Below are positions 1-5,940 of a stretch of DNA of 5,940 nt, in pieces. The translations under genes were made by a program, and so were the position numbers. This DNA is from Balneolaceae bacterium (GTDB taxonomy: Bacteria > Bacteroidota > Rhodothermia > Balneolales > Balneolaceae). Position 1 is the stretch's first letter; every line of letters begins with the position of its first letter. The stretch lies in contig SKWF01000279.1 in NCBI GenBank assembly GCA_007129085.1, forward strand, positions 1 through 5,940, in the 5' to 3' direction. The notes beneath the pieces are model-generated. The model was not told the origin of the DNA, made no database searches, and saw nothing but the letters and a program-made list of their open reading frames with translations.

Positions 1-39
1 TATTTTGTCGTTAAACGAATTGTATCACAGACTAAATTT

Positions 40-227
40 ATAAGGTGGCTTTGAATAACCATTAGGCGGTATCATTTCGACTTCACTCCACCCCGAAGGA
101 ACGGGACCGGCAAAACACCGGCTTCGTTACGTTACGCTCAATGTGACGGTTAACGTCATACTGAGCGCAATGAGAAGCGGAGCGACGAATGAAGTCGAAG
201 TATCTTGTTTTTCAAAGCCTCCTATAA
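40..227. repeat. Long nested imperfect inverted repeat (REP/MITE-like), non-coding
   Basis: This region folds back on itself at several levels. The outer arms are GGCTTTGAA (47-55) and TTCAAAGCC (211-219), with weaker TATA-rich matches outside them. The next arms are TTCGACTTCA (76-85) and TGAAGTCGAA (190-199), a perfect 10 bp. Then GCTTC (121-125) can pair with GAAGC (174-178). The centre is a 14-bp stem, 135-148 with 154-167, with 12 Watson-Crick pairs, one G-T pair and one mismatch around a GTTAA loop. ACCGGC also occurs as a direct repeat at 106-111 and 117-122. No frame here looks like a real gene. From memory, the phrases 'GTCATACTGAGCG' and 'GAAGTCGAAGTATCT' recur between genes in many Bacteroidota-type genomes, so a dispersed repeat family is the best reading. 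It ends about 22 bases before the lipoprotein start and so could lie in its leader transcript. No target-site duplication is clear. Confidence 0.7.
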
Positions 228-249
228 CACATAGCCAGACTCACCCGTA

Positions 250-2985
250 TTGAAGAAGGGTATTTACATAGCAATTATTTTGTTCATCACTGCCGGTTGC
301 GGTACACCTCTGCAACAGCCCTGGAATAACTTTAATGCCTACTTCAATACATTTTATAATACGCAGCAGTACTACGAAGAGGGGCTTGAACAAAATCAAG
401 CCCAAACTGCTGAGTTAAATCCCTTGGTACCGGTTCGGGTATTTCTACCTCCTACCTCAGCCGGCCTGCAGGAATTTGAATTAGCCATAGAAACCGGTGC
501 TTCGATTCTTAGAAATCATAATGAATCGAAATATGTAGAGCCCGCCATTTTTATCATTGGAAAATCGTACTTCTATAGATCGGAGTATTTTTCGGCGCTT
601 GAAAAATTCCAAGAGCTCCGGGTTTATGCCGATTCCGATTTAGCCCAGGAGGCAGTTTTTTGGCAGGGAAGAACCTATCTGGAGATGCAGAATATCAACG
701 AGGGAATTCGATATTTAGAACAGGAACTGGATTTGGTGGAGGCATGGAATGAATCAACCCGGGCTAATATACATACACTGCTGGCGCAACTTTATGTTGA
801 GCAGCAGAATTGGTCAACTGCCGCAGATCTGCTGGATGAATCTCTGTTATACCTTGAGGATAGAGATGAACAGGCACGAGCATTTTTTCTTTATGGACAG
901 GTGTTGGAAGAGATGGGGAATTATGAGGATGCCCGATTGGCATATGCTGAGGTTAACCCCACGCACCTTTATTACGATTTAGAGTTTAACGCAAAACGGA
1001 AGGAGGCTGAATTATTGCGGCGTTTGGGAAATTTCGACCGTGCGCTGACTCTATATCAGCGAATGGAAAGGGATGATAAAAATCTTGATGTTCGGCCTGA
1101 ACTGTCTTACGAAGTAGCTCGAACTTATCAATTTCGGGGAGATATAAACCGAGCGTATGAACTCTATCTCGAGATACCCGATAATCAATTGCGCCCCCCG
1201 AACTCCGAAACTTTGGCAAAAGTGTATTACGCACTGGGGGAGATCTATCGGTTTGAGTATGAAGATTATCGATCTGCGGCAGAGTATTTTGATCGGGCCG
1301 CTGCACAGAATGTCAACCCTGAGCAAATGCCCTCCGGTTTTGATGCCGCAGAGCTCGCATCATCGTTTGGAGAGTATGCGCAAATTCGGCAGTCAATTGC
1401 AGAAAAAGATAGCCTGCTGTGGCTCGGGGCACTGGAAGGGGAAGAGTTTAACCAAGTGATTGATGAGATTGAGGCTCAACAGCGAGCGGAGTTGGAGCGT
1501 GAACTTCGGGAACGCGAGCAGCGTGGTGACCGCGCAGCTGTGATGGATCTGGATGAGGATTCGGTGGTAGATGCGGCCGAAACAACGGAGTACGGTTTTT
1601 TGAATATCAACGATCCAATTATGCTGGCTGATGCAAGCAGACAATTCCAGGCCCAATGGGGCGAAAGGCCGTTAGTGGATAATTGGAGGCGTTCCGAAGC
1701 GGCATCGAGAGCGCGATTACCAAGAGTTGTTTCTGATGGCGAAGAAATTATTCTTGAACAACCGGATGAGATTGCACCACAACAGGCGCAATTGGCGCTA
1801 AACCTGGGCAATATACCACGAACAGAAGAGGAGCGGTTGGAGGTAGAGAAACAGCGGGAGAACCAATATTACCAACTTGCCAATATCTATTTTCTCTCTT
1901 TTGATCTGCCCGATAGTGCCGCGGTTTACTACCAAAAAGTTGCCGATTCAGGCCTGGATAGTGATCTATCTCCACGGGCACTCCACTCACTTGTTGAAAT
2001 TGAACTCTTACATGGAAACAGAGAGCGTGCACTGGATTATGGCGAGAAGCTTTTGGAATTGTACTACCATACCGTTTTCGCGCAACGGGCCGCGGATCGG
2101 TTAGGCTTGGATTATGTTGAGCTCAGAGATATGGAACCTGTATATCGGGAAGCGGAAGAGGAACGCAATTTAGCTGAACGTGCTCGATATCTGGAGGAGA
2201 GGGCTATGGAGACTACAGACGATACCCAACGCCCTTACCTGCTTTTTGAAGCGGCAGAAGAGTATATTAGAGCAGCTCAAGATCGGGATGAAAATTCTGC
2301 TGAAAAGAGGGCGCGGTGGTTCGATCTGGTTGAGAAGTGGGAGGTCGATCAAGAAAATTTTAGCACATTGCAGGATTCAGCCGCAGTAATGTTGAGAGAT
2401 ACCACGCTTTCTGCGGATGATCATCACTATTGGCAATCATTGGCGGACTCAACTCAGGCCAAGCCGAATCTGGAGGAGGTATTTCCTTTTGAAGGGGCGT
2501 ACTGGGATAGCACACGATCGGTGCTCCATCAAATTGAAACGGAGCACGCATCGAGCAGTGTGATGCCACGGGTGGAGATATTACAACAAACATTGGCAAA
2601 GCCCGAATCTATGCAGCCGGGAGGGGATGATGCTACAGCTGATGCAGAACCGTCGGTGGACCTGAATGGGGAGGAAGGTGAAGCTCCGTTATGCAGTGAG
2701 CTCCCCGAGCCACCCGTGATTTCCGGCGGAATGGATGCGTTTTTGCAATCAGTTCCCTATCCGGTGTGGGCAGAAGATGCCGGTATATCCGGGGAGTTGA
2801 GCTACCGGGTGACGATTTCGCCGAATGGAGAACTGCTGGATTTCGAACAAGCGAGCAGTATGGACCGCTCCGGCATTCCCCAGGCGTTTGAACAGGCGAT
2901 GCAGGCCGGACTCACTTTTGAGCCCTTGCCATCCGATGAATCTGTGACCTGTGTAATAACCTTTCCGTTTGATACGGGCAATTAA
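250..2985 (+). CDS. porW: PorW/SprE-family TPR lipoprotein of the type IX secretion system, with a TonB-type C-terminal domain
   Basis: Seen: a lipoprotein signal peptide MKKGIYIAIILFITAG followed by Cys17 (lipobox T-A-G-C). Next is an aromatic/Asn-rich segment, WNNFNAYFNTFYN (25-37), then TPR-like helical repeats over about 98-380. A charged coiled-coil stretch covers about 398-430, followed by WGERPLVDNWRRS (470-482), more TPR-like repeats (about 538-605), an acidic linker (about 784-814) and a TonB_C-like domain (815-911). Family knowledge: the N-terminal FNAYFN-type segment and the W-G-x-R-P-L-x-D-N-W-R motif are features of PorW/SprE. These are outer-membrane lipoproteins facing the periplasm, needed for type IX secretion and, in Flavobacterium, for gliding; PorW has been linked to the PorK/PorN ring and the translocon. 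The length is close to SprE. The start is TTG at 250: an in-frame stop lies at 232-234, and no ATG or GTG in between opens the signal peptide. There is no Shine-Dalgarno sequence. The only cysteines are 17, 815 and 901. Alternative: a generic TPR/TonB lipoprotein outside secretion. Confidence 0.82.
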   Translation: MKKGIYIAIILFITAGCGTPLQQPWNNFNAYFNTFYNTQQYYEEGLEQNQAQTAELNPLVPVRVFLPPTSAGLQEFELAIETGASILRNHNESKYVEPAIFIIGKSYFYRSEYFSALEKFQELRVYADSDLAQEAVFWQGRTYLEMQNINEGIRYLEQELDLVEAWNESTRANIHTLLAQLYVEQQNWSTAADLLDESLLYLEDRDEQARAFFLYGQVLEEMGNYEDARLAYAEVNPTHLYYDLEFNAKRKEAELLRRLGNFDRALTLYQRMERDDKNLDVRPELSYEVARTYQFRGDINRAYELYLEIPDNQLRPPNSETLAKVYYALGEIYRFEYEDYRSAAEYFDRAAAQNVNPEQMPSGFDAAELASSFGEYAQIRQSIAEKDSLLWLGALEGEEFNQVIDEIEAQQRAELERELREREQRGDRAAVMDLDEDSVVDAAETTEYGFLNINDPIMLADASRQFQAQWGERPLVDNWRRSEAASRARLPRVVSDGEEIILEQPDEIAPQQAQLALNLGNIPRTEEERLEVEKQRENQYYQLANIYFLSFDLPDSAAVYYQKVADSGLDSDLSPRALHSLVEIELLHGNRERALDYGEKLLELYYHTVFAQRAADRLGLDYVELRDMEPVYREAEEERNLAERARYLEERAMETTDDTQRPYLLFEAAEEYIRAAQDRDENSAEKRARWFDLVEKWEVDQENFSTLQDSAAVMLRDTTLSADDHHYWQSLADSTQAKPNLEEVFPFEGAYWDSTRSVLHQIETEHASSSVMPRVEILQQTLAKPESMQPGGDDATADAEPSVDLNGEEGEAPLCSELPEPPVISGGMDAFLQSVPYPVWAEDAGISGELSYRVTISPNGELLDFEQASSMDRSGIPQAFEQAMQAGLTFEPLPSDESVTCVITFPFDTGN

Positions 2986-3029
2986 TTTTTCAAATCTGAG
3001 TTCGATTATAGATTTAGGTAAATAGGTGC

Positions 3030-3062
3030 TCCCCTCCTGTGTAAGGAGGGGCCGGGGGTGGT
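3030..3062 (+). repeat. Palindromic GC-rich element, left copy
   Basis: This copy holds a hairpin with 8-bp perfect arms, CCCCTCCT (3031-3038) and AGGAGGGG (3044-3051), around a GTGTA loop. It is followed by the tail GGGGGTGGT (3054-3062). It lies 45 bases after the stop of the lipoprotein gene. The same unit occurs inverted at 3107-3141. No T-run follows it, so it is not a textbook intrinsic terminator, but it could slow or end transcription reading out of the lipoprotein gene. The copy and its partner look like a REP-type pair. Confidence 0.75.
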
Positions 3063-3106
3063 AGACTGATACTTATGAATTTAAATGAGATTCAAAAAAA
3101 GTTTAA

Positions 3107-3141
3107 ACCACCCCTATCTCCCCTCCTTGAGAAGGAGGGGA
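3107..3141 (-). repeat. Palindromic GC-rich element, right copy (inverted)
   Basis: This is the opposite-strand copy of the unit at 3030-3062. It holds a perfect 10-bp stem, TCCCCTCCTT (3119-3128) with AAGGAGGGGA (3132-3141), around a 3-base GAG loop. Its tail ACCACCCCT (3107-3115) can pair with GGGGGTGGT of the left copy at 8 of 9 positions. Read on the minus strand, the hairpin block has the same 22-base length as in the left copy and differs only in the loop; the tail spacer is two bases longer. It sits 47 bases beyond the pyrD stop, so it might act on transcripts from that side. No T-run follows. Confidence 0.75.
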
Positions 3142-3188
3142 CTAAATTAATCCAATCTGGGTTTCAAACTCATTTTCTTAAAAAGAAT

Positions 3189-4268
3189 CTATTTCCTAAG
3201 CTGATAGATATGATCCAGATTCTCACTTTTTAGATGTTTCGCGATCCCTTCATTTATTCGCTTTACAATTCCCGGCCCTTCGTAAATCATCCCTGTATAG
3301 ATCTGCAAGAGATCTGCTCCGGCTTTGATTTTCTCAATGGCATCATCTGCGCTGAAAATACCTCCAACGCCAACAACGGTTTTTTCCCCTTTTGTAACCT
3401 CTGAGATCAGCCTGATTTTCTCCGTGCTCTTATCACGAATGGCACGGCCGCTTAATCCACCCGGACCAATTTGATCAATTGTGTTGGCCGATGCGGTAAG
3501 GTTTTCTCGGTTTGATGATGTATTTGTAGCTATATACCCACTTACAGCAAATGATTCGCTTACCTCGATTATCTCCCGAAGCTGATCGCCCTCGCCATCA
3601 ACAGAAACCTTTATGAGAACCGGTGGATCTGAGGAGTTTGTGCCCACCTCAAGGTAGTTGAGCAGCCTGTTCAGAGTCTCCGGATCTTCAAATGTTTTTC
3701 CCTCTTCGGTGTTTGGGCAGGAGATGTTAATGGTAATGTAATCGGCAATCGGTTTTGCCAGGTCGTAACTAAATTTATAATCGTCGAGAGCTGTTTGACC
3801 GGAAATTTTGGGACTATGAGTTTTGGCAATATTAATGCCCATCGGAATATTGAGCGAAACCTTCTCGAGCCGTTTGATGATGGTTTTAGCGCCATCGTTA
3901 TTCAAACCCATCCGGTTGATAAGTGAGTGATCTTCCACAAGCCGAAAGCTTCTCGGTTTGGGATTTCCCAGGCTGGAATCGGCTGTAATGCTGCCAACTT
4001 CAACAAATCCGAATCCCAGCTTTTCCATCATGTTCAGCGTGGTTCCATTTTTATCAAACCCTGCGGCCAACCCTACAGGAGATGGAAAATGGAGTCCCCA
4101 TATTTTTTGATGCAGCGATGGTGTATTGGTTTTATACATCAAACCGGTGAGCCCGGTTATGGGTATAAAATTGTTCATGGATGATACCATGCGAATCGTT
4201 AATTCGTGCGCCCGGTCTGACGGAAGCCGAAAAAGAACCGGCCTTGCGAGTAATTTGTATAAATTCAT
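3189..4268 (-). CDS. pyrD: Dihydroorotate dehydrogenase (quinone), class 2 architecture
   Basis: It oxidises dihydroorotate to orotate in pyrimidine synthesis, using FMN and, in class 2 enzymes, membrane quinone. The 359 residues fit class 2. Residues 1-35 are the amphipathic N-terminal part (MNLYKLLARPVLFRLPSDRA) that associates with the membrane and forms the quinone tunnel. The FMN-barrel motifs follow: GLAAGFDKNG (66-75), GNPKPRSFRL (101-110), INRMGLNND (117-125), GINIAKT (144-150), NISCPNT (181-187), IK (219-220), ATNT (247-250), GGLSGR (270-275), VGVGGI (299-304) and QIYTGMIYEGP (322-332). Odd: residue 184 is Cys, whereas E. coli and human class 2 enzymes have the catalytic Ser in this motif; Cys is typical of class 1. 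The loop after it (EEGKTFEDP) also lacks the usual class 2 PGLR. The ATG at 4268 is preferred because the family begins near 'LYxLxRPxLF'; a non-family 12-residue extension to 4304 is open. It is transcribed divergently from pabB and converges on the lipoprotein gene. Confidence 0.95.
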   Translation of the reverse strand: MNLYKLLARPVLFRLPSDRAHELTIRMVSSMNNFIPITGLTGLMYKTNTPSLHQKIWGLHFPSPVGLAAGFDKNGTTLNMMEKLGFGFVEVGSITADSSLGNPKPRSFRLVEDHSLINRMGLNNDGAKTIIKRLEKVSLNIPMGINIAKTHSPKISGQTALDDYKFSYDLAKPIADYITINISCPNTEEGKTFEDPETLNRLLNYLEVGTNSSDPPVLIKVSVDGEGDQLREIIEVSESFAVSGYIATNTSSNRENLTASANTIDQIGPGGLSGRAIRDKSTEKIRLISEVTKGEKTVVGVGGIFSADDAIEKIKAGADLLQIYTGMIYEGPGIVKRINEGIAKHLKSENLDHIYQLRK

Positions 4269-4347
4269 ATTGTTAATTTTGATGCAAGTTACACATCGAT
4301 CCACTAAGTTCGAAGTTTTGAAACAACGCTGAATATTGAACGCATTT
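4269..4347. promoter_or_regulatory. Divergent intergenic region between pyrD and pabB
   Basis: These 79 bases separate the preferred ATG codons of two divergent genes, so both promoters, or at least their leaders, should lie here. The stretch is AT-rich. I could not identify a convincing -10/-35 pair, a Bacteroidota-type TTTG/TAnnTTTG pair, or an operator palindrome on either strand, and neither start has a clear Shine-Dalgarno sequence. If the longer open frames were used (pyrD from 4304, pabB from the TTG at 4336), only 31 bases would remain, which argues for the shorter starts. The promoter role is inferred from gene orientation alone. Confidence 0.4.
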
Positions 4348-5637
4348 ATGGCACAAAGATCACCCCGAAAGTTAACGGATTTACTCTACAATCAAGTGAA
4401 GAAAAACGGGGGCAGTGGATTAGCCGGGGAGATTGTGGTACTCGAATCGCAGCAGTCGGGACACCCATCTTCTGTGCAGACGTTTATTGCTGCATATCCA
4501 TCAAGATATATCTATGCCTACGGGGATGAAATCACGCTTTACGATGGCGAAGAAGAGCAGACTATTAAGGCAGATCCCTGGGAAATGCTTAAAAAATTCC
4601 GGGATGAAAAAAAGGGATGGTTGTTCGGGTATTTGGGATATGACCTGAAAAATTTTGTAGAGAATCTGGAATCAACAAACCGATCTCCCATCCGGCAGCC
4701 CGATCTGTTTATGATGGAGCCGTCTATACTTGTAAAAATTGCTGATGGCGGTGTTGAGACAATCATCGGGCCGGAACAGACTCCGGAATCGGCAGATCAT
4801 CCTCCCCCTTTTTCAGTAGATGATTTGCAGCCGGGCATTTCGCGTGAAGAGTACATCAAGACGGTTGAAAAAATTAAAGAGCAGATTAAAGAGGGAGATT
4901 TTTACGAGCTCAATTATTCATACGCCATAAATGGTAGGTTTGATGGAGACAGCTACGGGCTCTATCAAAAAATGAGGAAAGTAAATCCCGTGCCTTTTGG
5001 GGCGTATTTGAAGCTGAAAGATCTGGAGATCTGCTCGGCTTCACCTGAGCGGTTTTTACAAAAGAGAGGGCGCAGGTTGATTTCTGAGCCGATTAAAGGA
5101 ACCAGCGCACGATCAGCCGTTGCGGAGGATGATAGCCGGTTTAAAGAGGATTTGATGAATGAGAAAAATAGGGCCGAAAATTTGATGATTGTGGATCTTG
5201 TTCGCCACGATTTCTCTCGCGTGGCAAAAACCGGTACGGTTGAGGTTTCGAAGCTGTACGACATTCAAACGTTTGATACGGTACACCAGTTGATTTCGAG
5301 GGTAGAGGGAGAGTTGGATGATAATGTGGATTCGATTGATGCCATTAAAGCGTGCTACCCGATGGGATCGATGACCGGCGCGCCAAAATATCGGGTGATG
5401 CAGGAGATCGACCACCATGAAAATTACCGCCGCGGAATTTATTCCGGGGCTATCGGCTACATCACCCCTGAGGATGATGTTGATTTCAGTGTTGTGATTC
5501 GCACAGCTATTATTCAGGATAGTAAACTTATCTACCCCGTCGGTGGGGCAATTACCAGTGATTCTGATGCCGTGGAGGAGTGGGAGGAGACGAAAATTAA
5601 GGCTCGAACTATTTTCCTGGCGTCCGAAAACGAGTAG
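4348..5637 (+). CDS. pabB: Aminodeoxychorismate synthase component I (PabB)
   Basis: It converts chorismate, with ammonia from the glutaminase PabA, to 4-amino-4-deoxychorismate, the precursor of p-aminobenzoate and folate; it acts in the cytoplasm. The 429 residues hold a short N-terminal domain (about 1-165) and the chorismate-binding domain (about 166-425). Visible motifs are GDFYELNYS (183-191), PIKGT with Lys250, ENLMIVDLVRHDFSRV, TVHQL with His313, PMGSMTGAPK (338-347), RRGIYSGAIGYI, VGGAITSDSD (398-407) and EEWEETKIKA. The Lys in PIKGT forms a covalent intermediate in PabB, while anthranilate synthase TrpE has Ala there, so PabB is favoured over TrpE. PMGS and GGAIT replace the PGGS and GGGI of E. 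coli-type enzymes; I recall both variants from Bacteroidota relatives, so they look lineage-typical. No glutaminase domain is fused and no pabA or pabC is next to it. The ATG at 4348 is preferred over an in-frame TTG 12 bases upstream. Confidence 0.93.
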   Translation: MAQRSPRKLTDLLYNQVKKNGGSGLAGEIVVLESQQSGHPSSVQTFIAAYPSRYIYAYGDEITLYDGEEEQTIKADPWEMLKKFRDEKKGWLFGYLGYDLKNFVENLESTNRSPIRQPDLFMMEPSILVKIADGGVETIIGPEQTPESADHPPPFSVDDLQPGISREEYIKTVEKIKEQIKEGDFYELNYSYAINGRFDGDSYGLYQKMRKVNPVPFGAYLKLKDLEICSASPERFLQKRGRRLISEPIKGTSARSAVAEDDSRFKEDLMNEKNRAENLMIVDLVRHDFSRVAKTGTVEVSKLYDIQTFDTVHQLISRVEGELDDNVDSIDAIKACYPMGSMTGAPKYRVMQEIDHHENYRRGIYSGAIGYITPEDDVDFSVVIRTAIIQDSKLIYPVGGAITSDSDAVEEWEETKIKARTIFLASENE

Positions 5638-5663
5638 TGAAGTGTCAACAATCAAATGATGGA

Positions 5664-5743
5664 AAACCCGCAATGTTTTTCTTTAAAAAGGCTTCATAAG
5701 CTTACCTTTACTACCAATGATAATAAGGAAACATTGCAGGTTT
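5664..5743. repeat. Inverted repeat with an internal hairpin, downstream of pabB
   Basis: The 15-base arms at 5664-5678 and 5729-5743 are inverted copies with one mismatch: AAACC-C-GCAATGTTT against AAACATTGC-A-GGTTT. They enclose 50 bases. Inside, GCTT (5691-5694) pairs with AAGC (5698-5701) around a CAT loop, and AAAG (5687-5690) with CTTT (5706-5709), leaving a TTAC bulge. AGCTTCAT just to the right (5751-5758) partly repeats GGCTTCAT (5690-5697). The only start-to-stop frames I noticed are very short, 15 codons or fewer. It begins 26 bases after the pabB stop and could shape the end of that transcript, but the large loop is not that of a standard terminator. It shares no obvious sequence with the repeats at 40-227 or 3030-3141. 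Confidence 0.6.
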
Positions 5744-5835
5744 GTTACGAAGCTTCATGATTGACAAAACATTAGTCAGTTGAAATGAAGTAGCCTGTTT
5801 TTGAGTTATACCGATGAAATAAAAAATGGAGAACT

Positions 5836-5940
5836 ATGAGTATGACAGATAGTCGAACAATAGGTGAACTTAAAAGCAGCGGTTGGGAATCGGTGAGCAT
5901 TAAAGAGGAGATGCGCCGAAATTTAATTCGCAAAATGAAA
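5836..5940 (+). CDS. N-terminus of a probable magnesium-chelatase-like AAA+ ATPase (cut by the window edge)
   Basis: Only 35 codons are present, open to the right edge. The visible protein begins MSMTDSRTIGELKSSGWESV and continues with a basic stretch rich in Arg and Lys. The order 'TIGELKxSGxxxxSIKEExRxNLIxKxK' resembles, from memory, the N-terminus of a bacterial AAA+ family annotated as magnesium chelatase subunit I-like or sigma-54-interacting ATPase. In those proteins a P-loop ATPase domain follows; here it lies outside the window, so neither the Walker motifs nor activity can be checked. An in-frame TGA at 5815-5817 limits the start. GGAG at 5828-5831 is a possible ribosome site, 4 bases before the ATG at 5836 and 10 before the in-frame ATG at 5842, so translation could begin at either. 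The 198-base gap and the repeat after pabB suggest separate transcription. Confidence 0.6.
   Translation, partial: MSMTDSRTIGELKSSGWESVSIKEEMRRNLIRKMK

Noticed and set aside
1..54. Open frame at the left edge ending in TGA at 52-54 (about 17 residues), possibly the end of an upstream gene
   Set aside because: A second frame is also open to a TAA at 41-43, neither shows a recognisable motif, and the fragment is too short to choose between them.
3030..3141. Classical intrinsic terminators for the two convergent genes
   Set aside because: The hairpins are strong, but no T-run follows either one on the relevant strand, so I annotated them as repeats and left termination as a possibility.
2993..3166. 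AATCTGAGTTCGA (2993-3005) and AATCTGGGTTTCA (3154-3166) as a target-site duplication around the paired palindromes
   Set aside because: Only 10 of 13 positions agree, and the sequences do not abut the element ends, so this is probably chance.
4348..5637. Anthranilate synthase component I (TrpE) instead of PabB
   Set aside because: The PIKGT motif with Lys250 is the PabB signature; TrpE has Ala in that place, and no trp genes are nearby.
5113..5673. 186-codon open frame on the minus strand opposite pabB
   Set aside because: It lies antisense to strongly conserved PabB motifs, and its translation resembles no family. It is a by-product of the codon use of pabB.
5761..5766. Perfect TTGACA resembling a sigma-70 -35 box upstream of the partial gene
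   Set aside because: No good -10 box lies 16-18 bases downstream, and this group of bacteria generally uses a different promoter consensus.
1..5940. CRISPR array, tRNA, rRNA, insertion sequence or defence system
   Set aside because: I saw no regularly spaced repeats, tRNA-like cloverleaf, transposase or nuclease motifs on either strand.

Overview
The window reads as ordinary chromosome from a member of the Bacteroidota/Balneolota/Rhodothermota group. The main reasons are a PorW/SprE-type lipoprotein of the type IX secretion system, a PabB carrying the 'PMGSMTGAPK' and 'VGGAIT' motif variants that I recall from Bacteroidota relatives, weak or absent Shine-Dalgarno sequences at three of the four starts, and GC-rich palindromic intergenic repeats. 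The partial gene at the right edge resembles a magnesium-chelatase-like AAA+ family that I associate with Balneolales, which makes Balneolota or Rhodothermota my first guess. The lineage is an inference from motifs, not from a search.

Layout. Positions 1-249 hold no convincing gene. About 40-227 is a long nested imperfect inverted repeat. Positions 250-2985 (+) encode a 911-residue lipoprotein with many TPR-like repeats, a PorW/SprE core motif and a TonB-type C-terminal domain. Positions 2986-3188 lie between convergent genes and hold two copies of a short GC-rich palindromic element in opposite orientation. Positions 3189-4268 (-) encode a membrane-type dihydroorotate dehydrogenase, PyrD. 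A 79-base divergent gap follows. Positions 4348-5637 (+) encode aminodeoxychorismate synthase component I, PabB. Positions 5638-5835 are non-coding with a third inverted repeat. From 5836 to the right edge runs the start of a further (+) gene.

The genes do not form one pathway or operon. The lipoprotein belongs to protein export and gliding. PyrD makes orotate for pyrimidines, and PabB makes the folate precursor aminodeoxychorismate. Each gene is bordered by its own intergenic structure, so each is probably transcribed separately.

I see no novel defence system, CRISPR array, RNA gene or complete mobile element. The points most worth following up are the fusion of a TonB-type domain to a PorW/SprE lipoprotein, with a likely disulfide in that domain; a PyrD with class 2 architecture but a cysteine where class 2 enzymes have the catalytic serine; and three different inverted-repeat structures occupying the intergenic regions.
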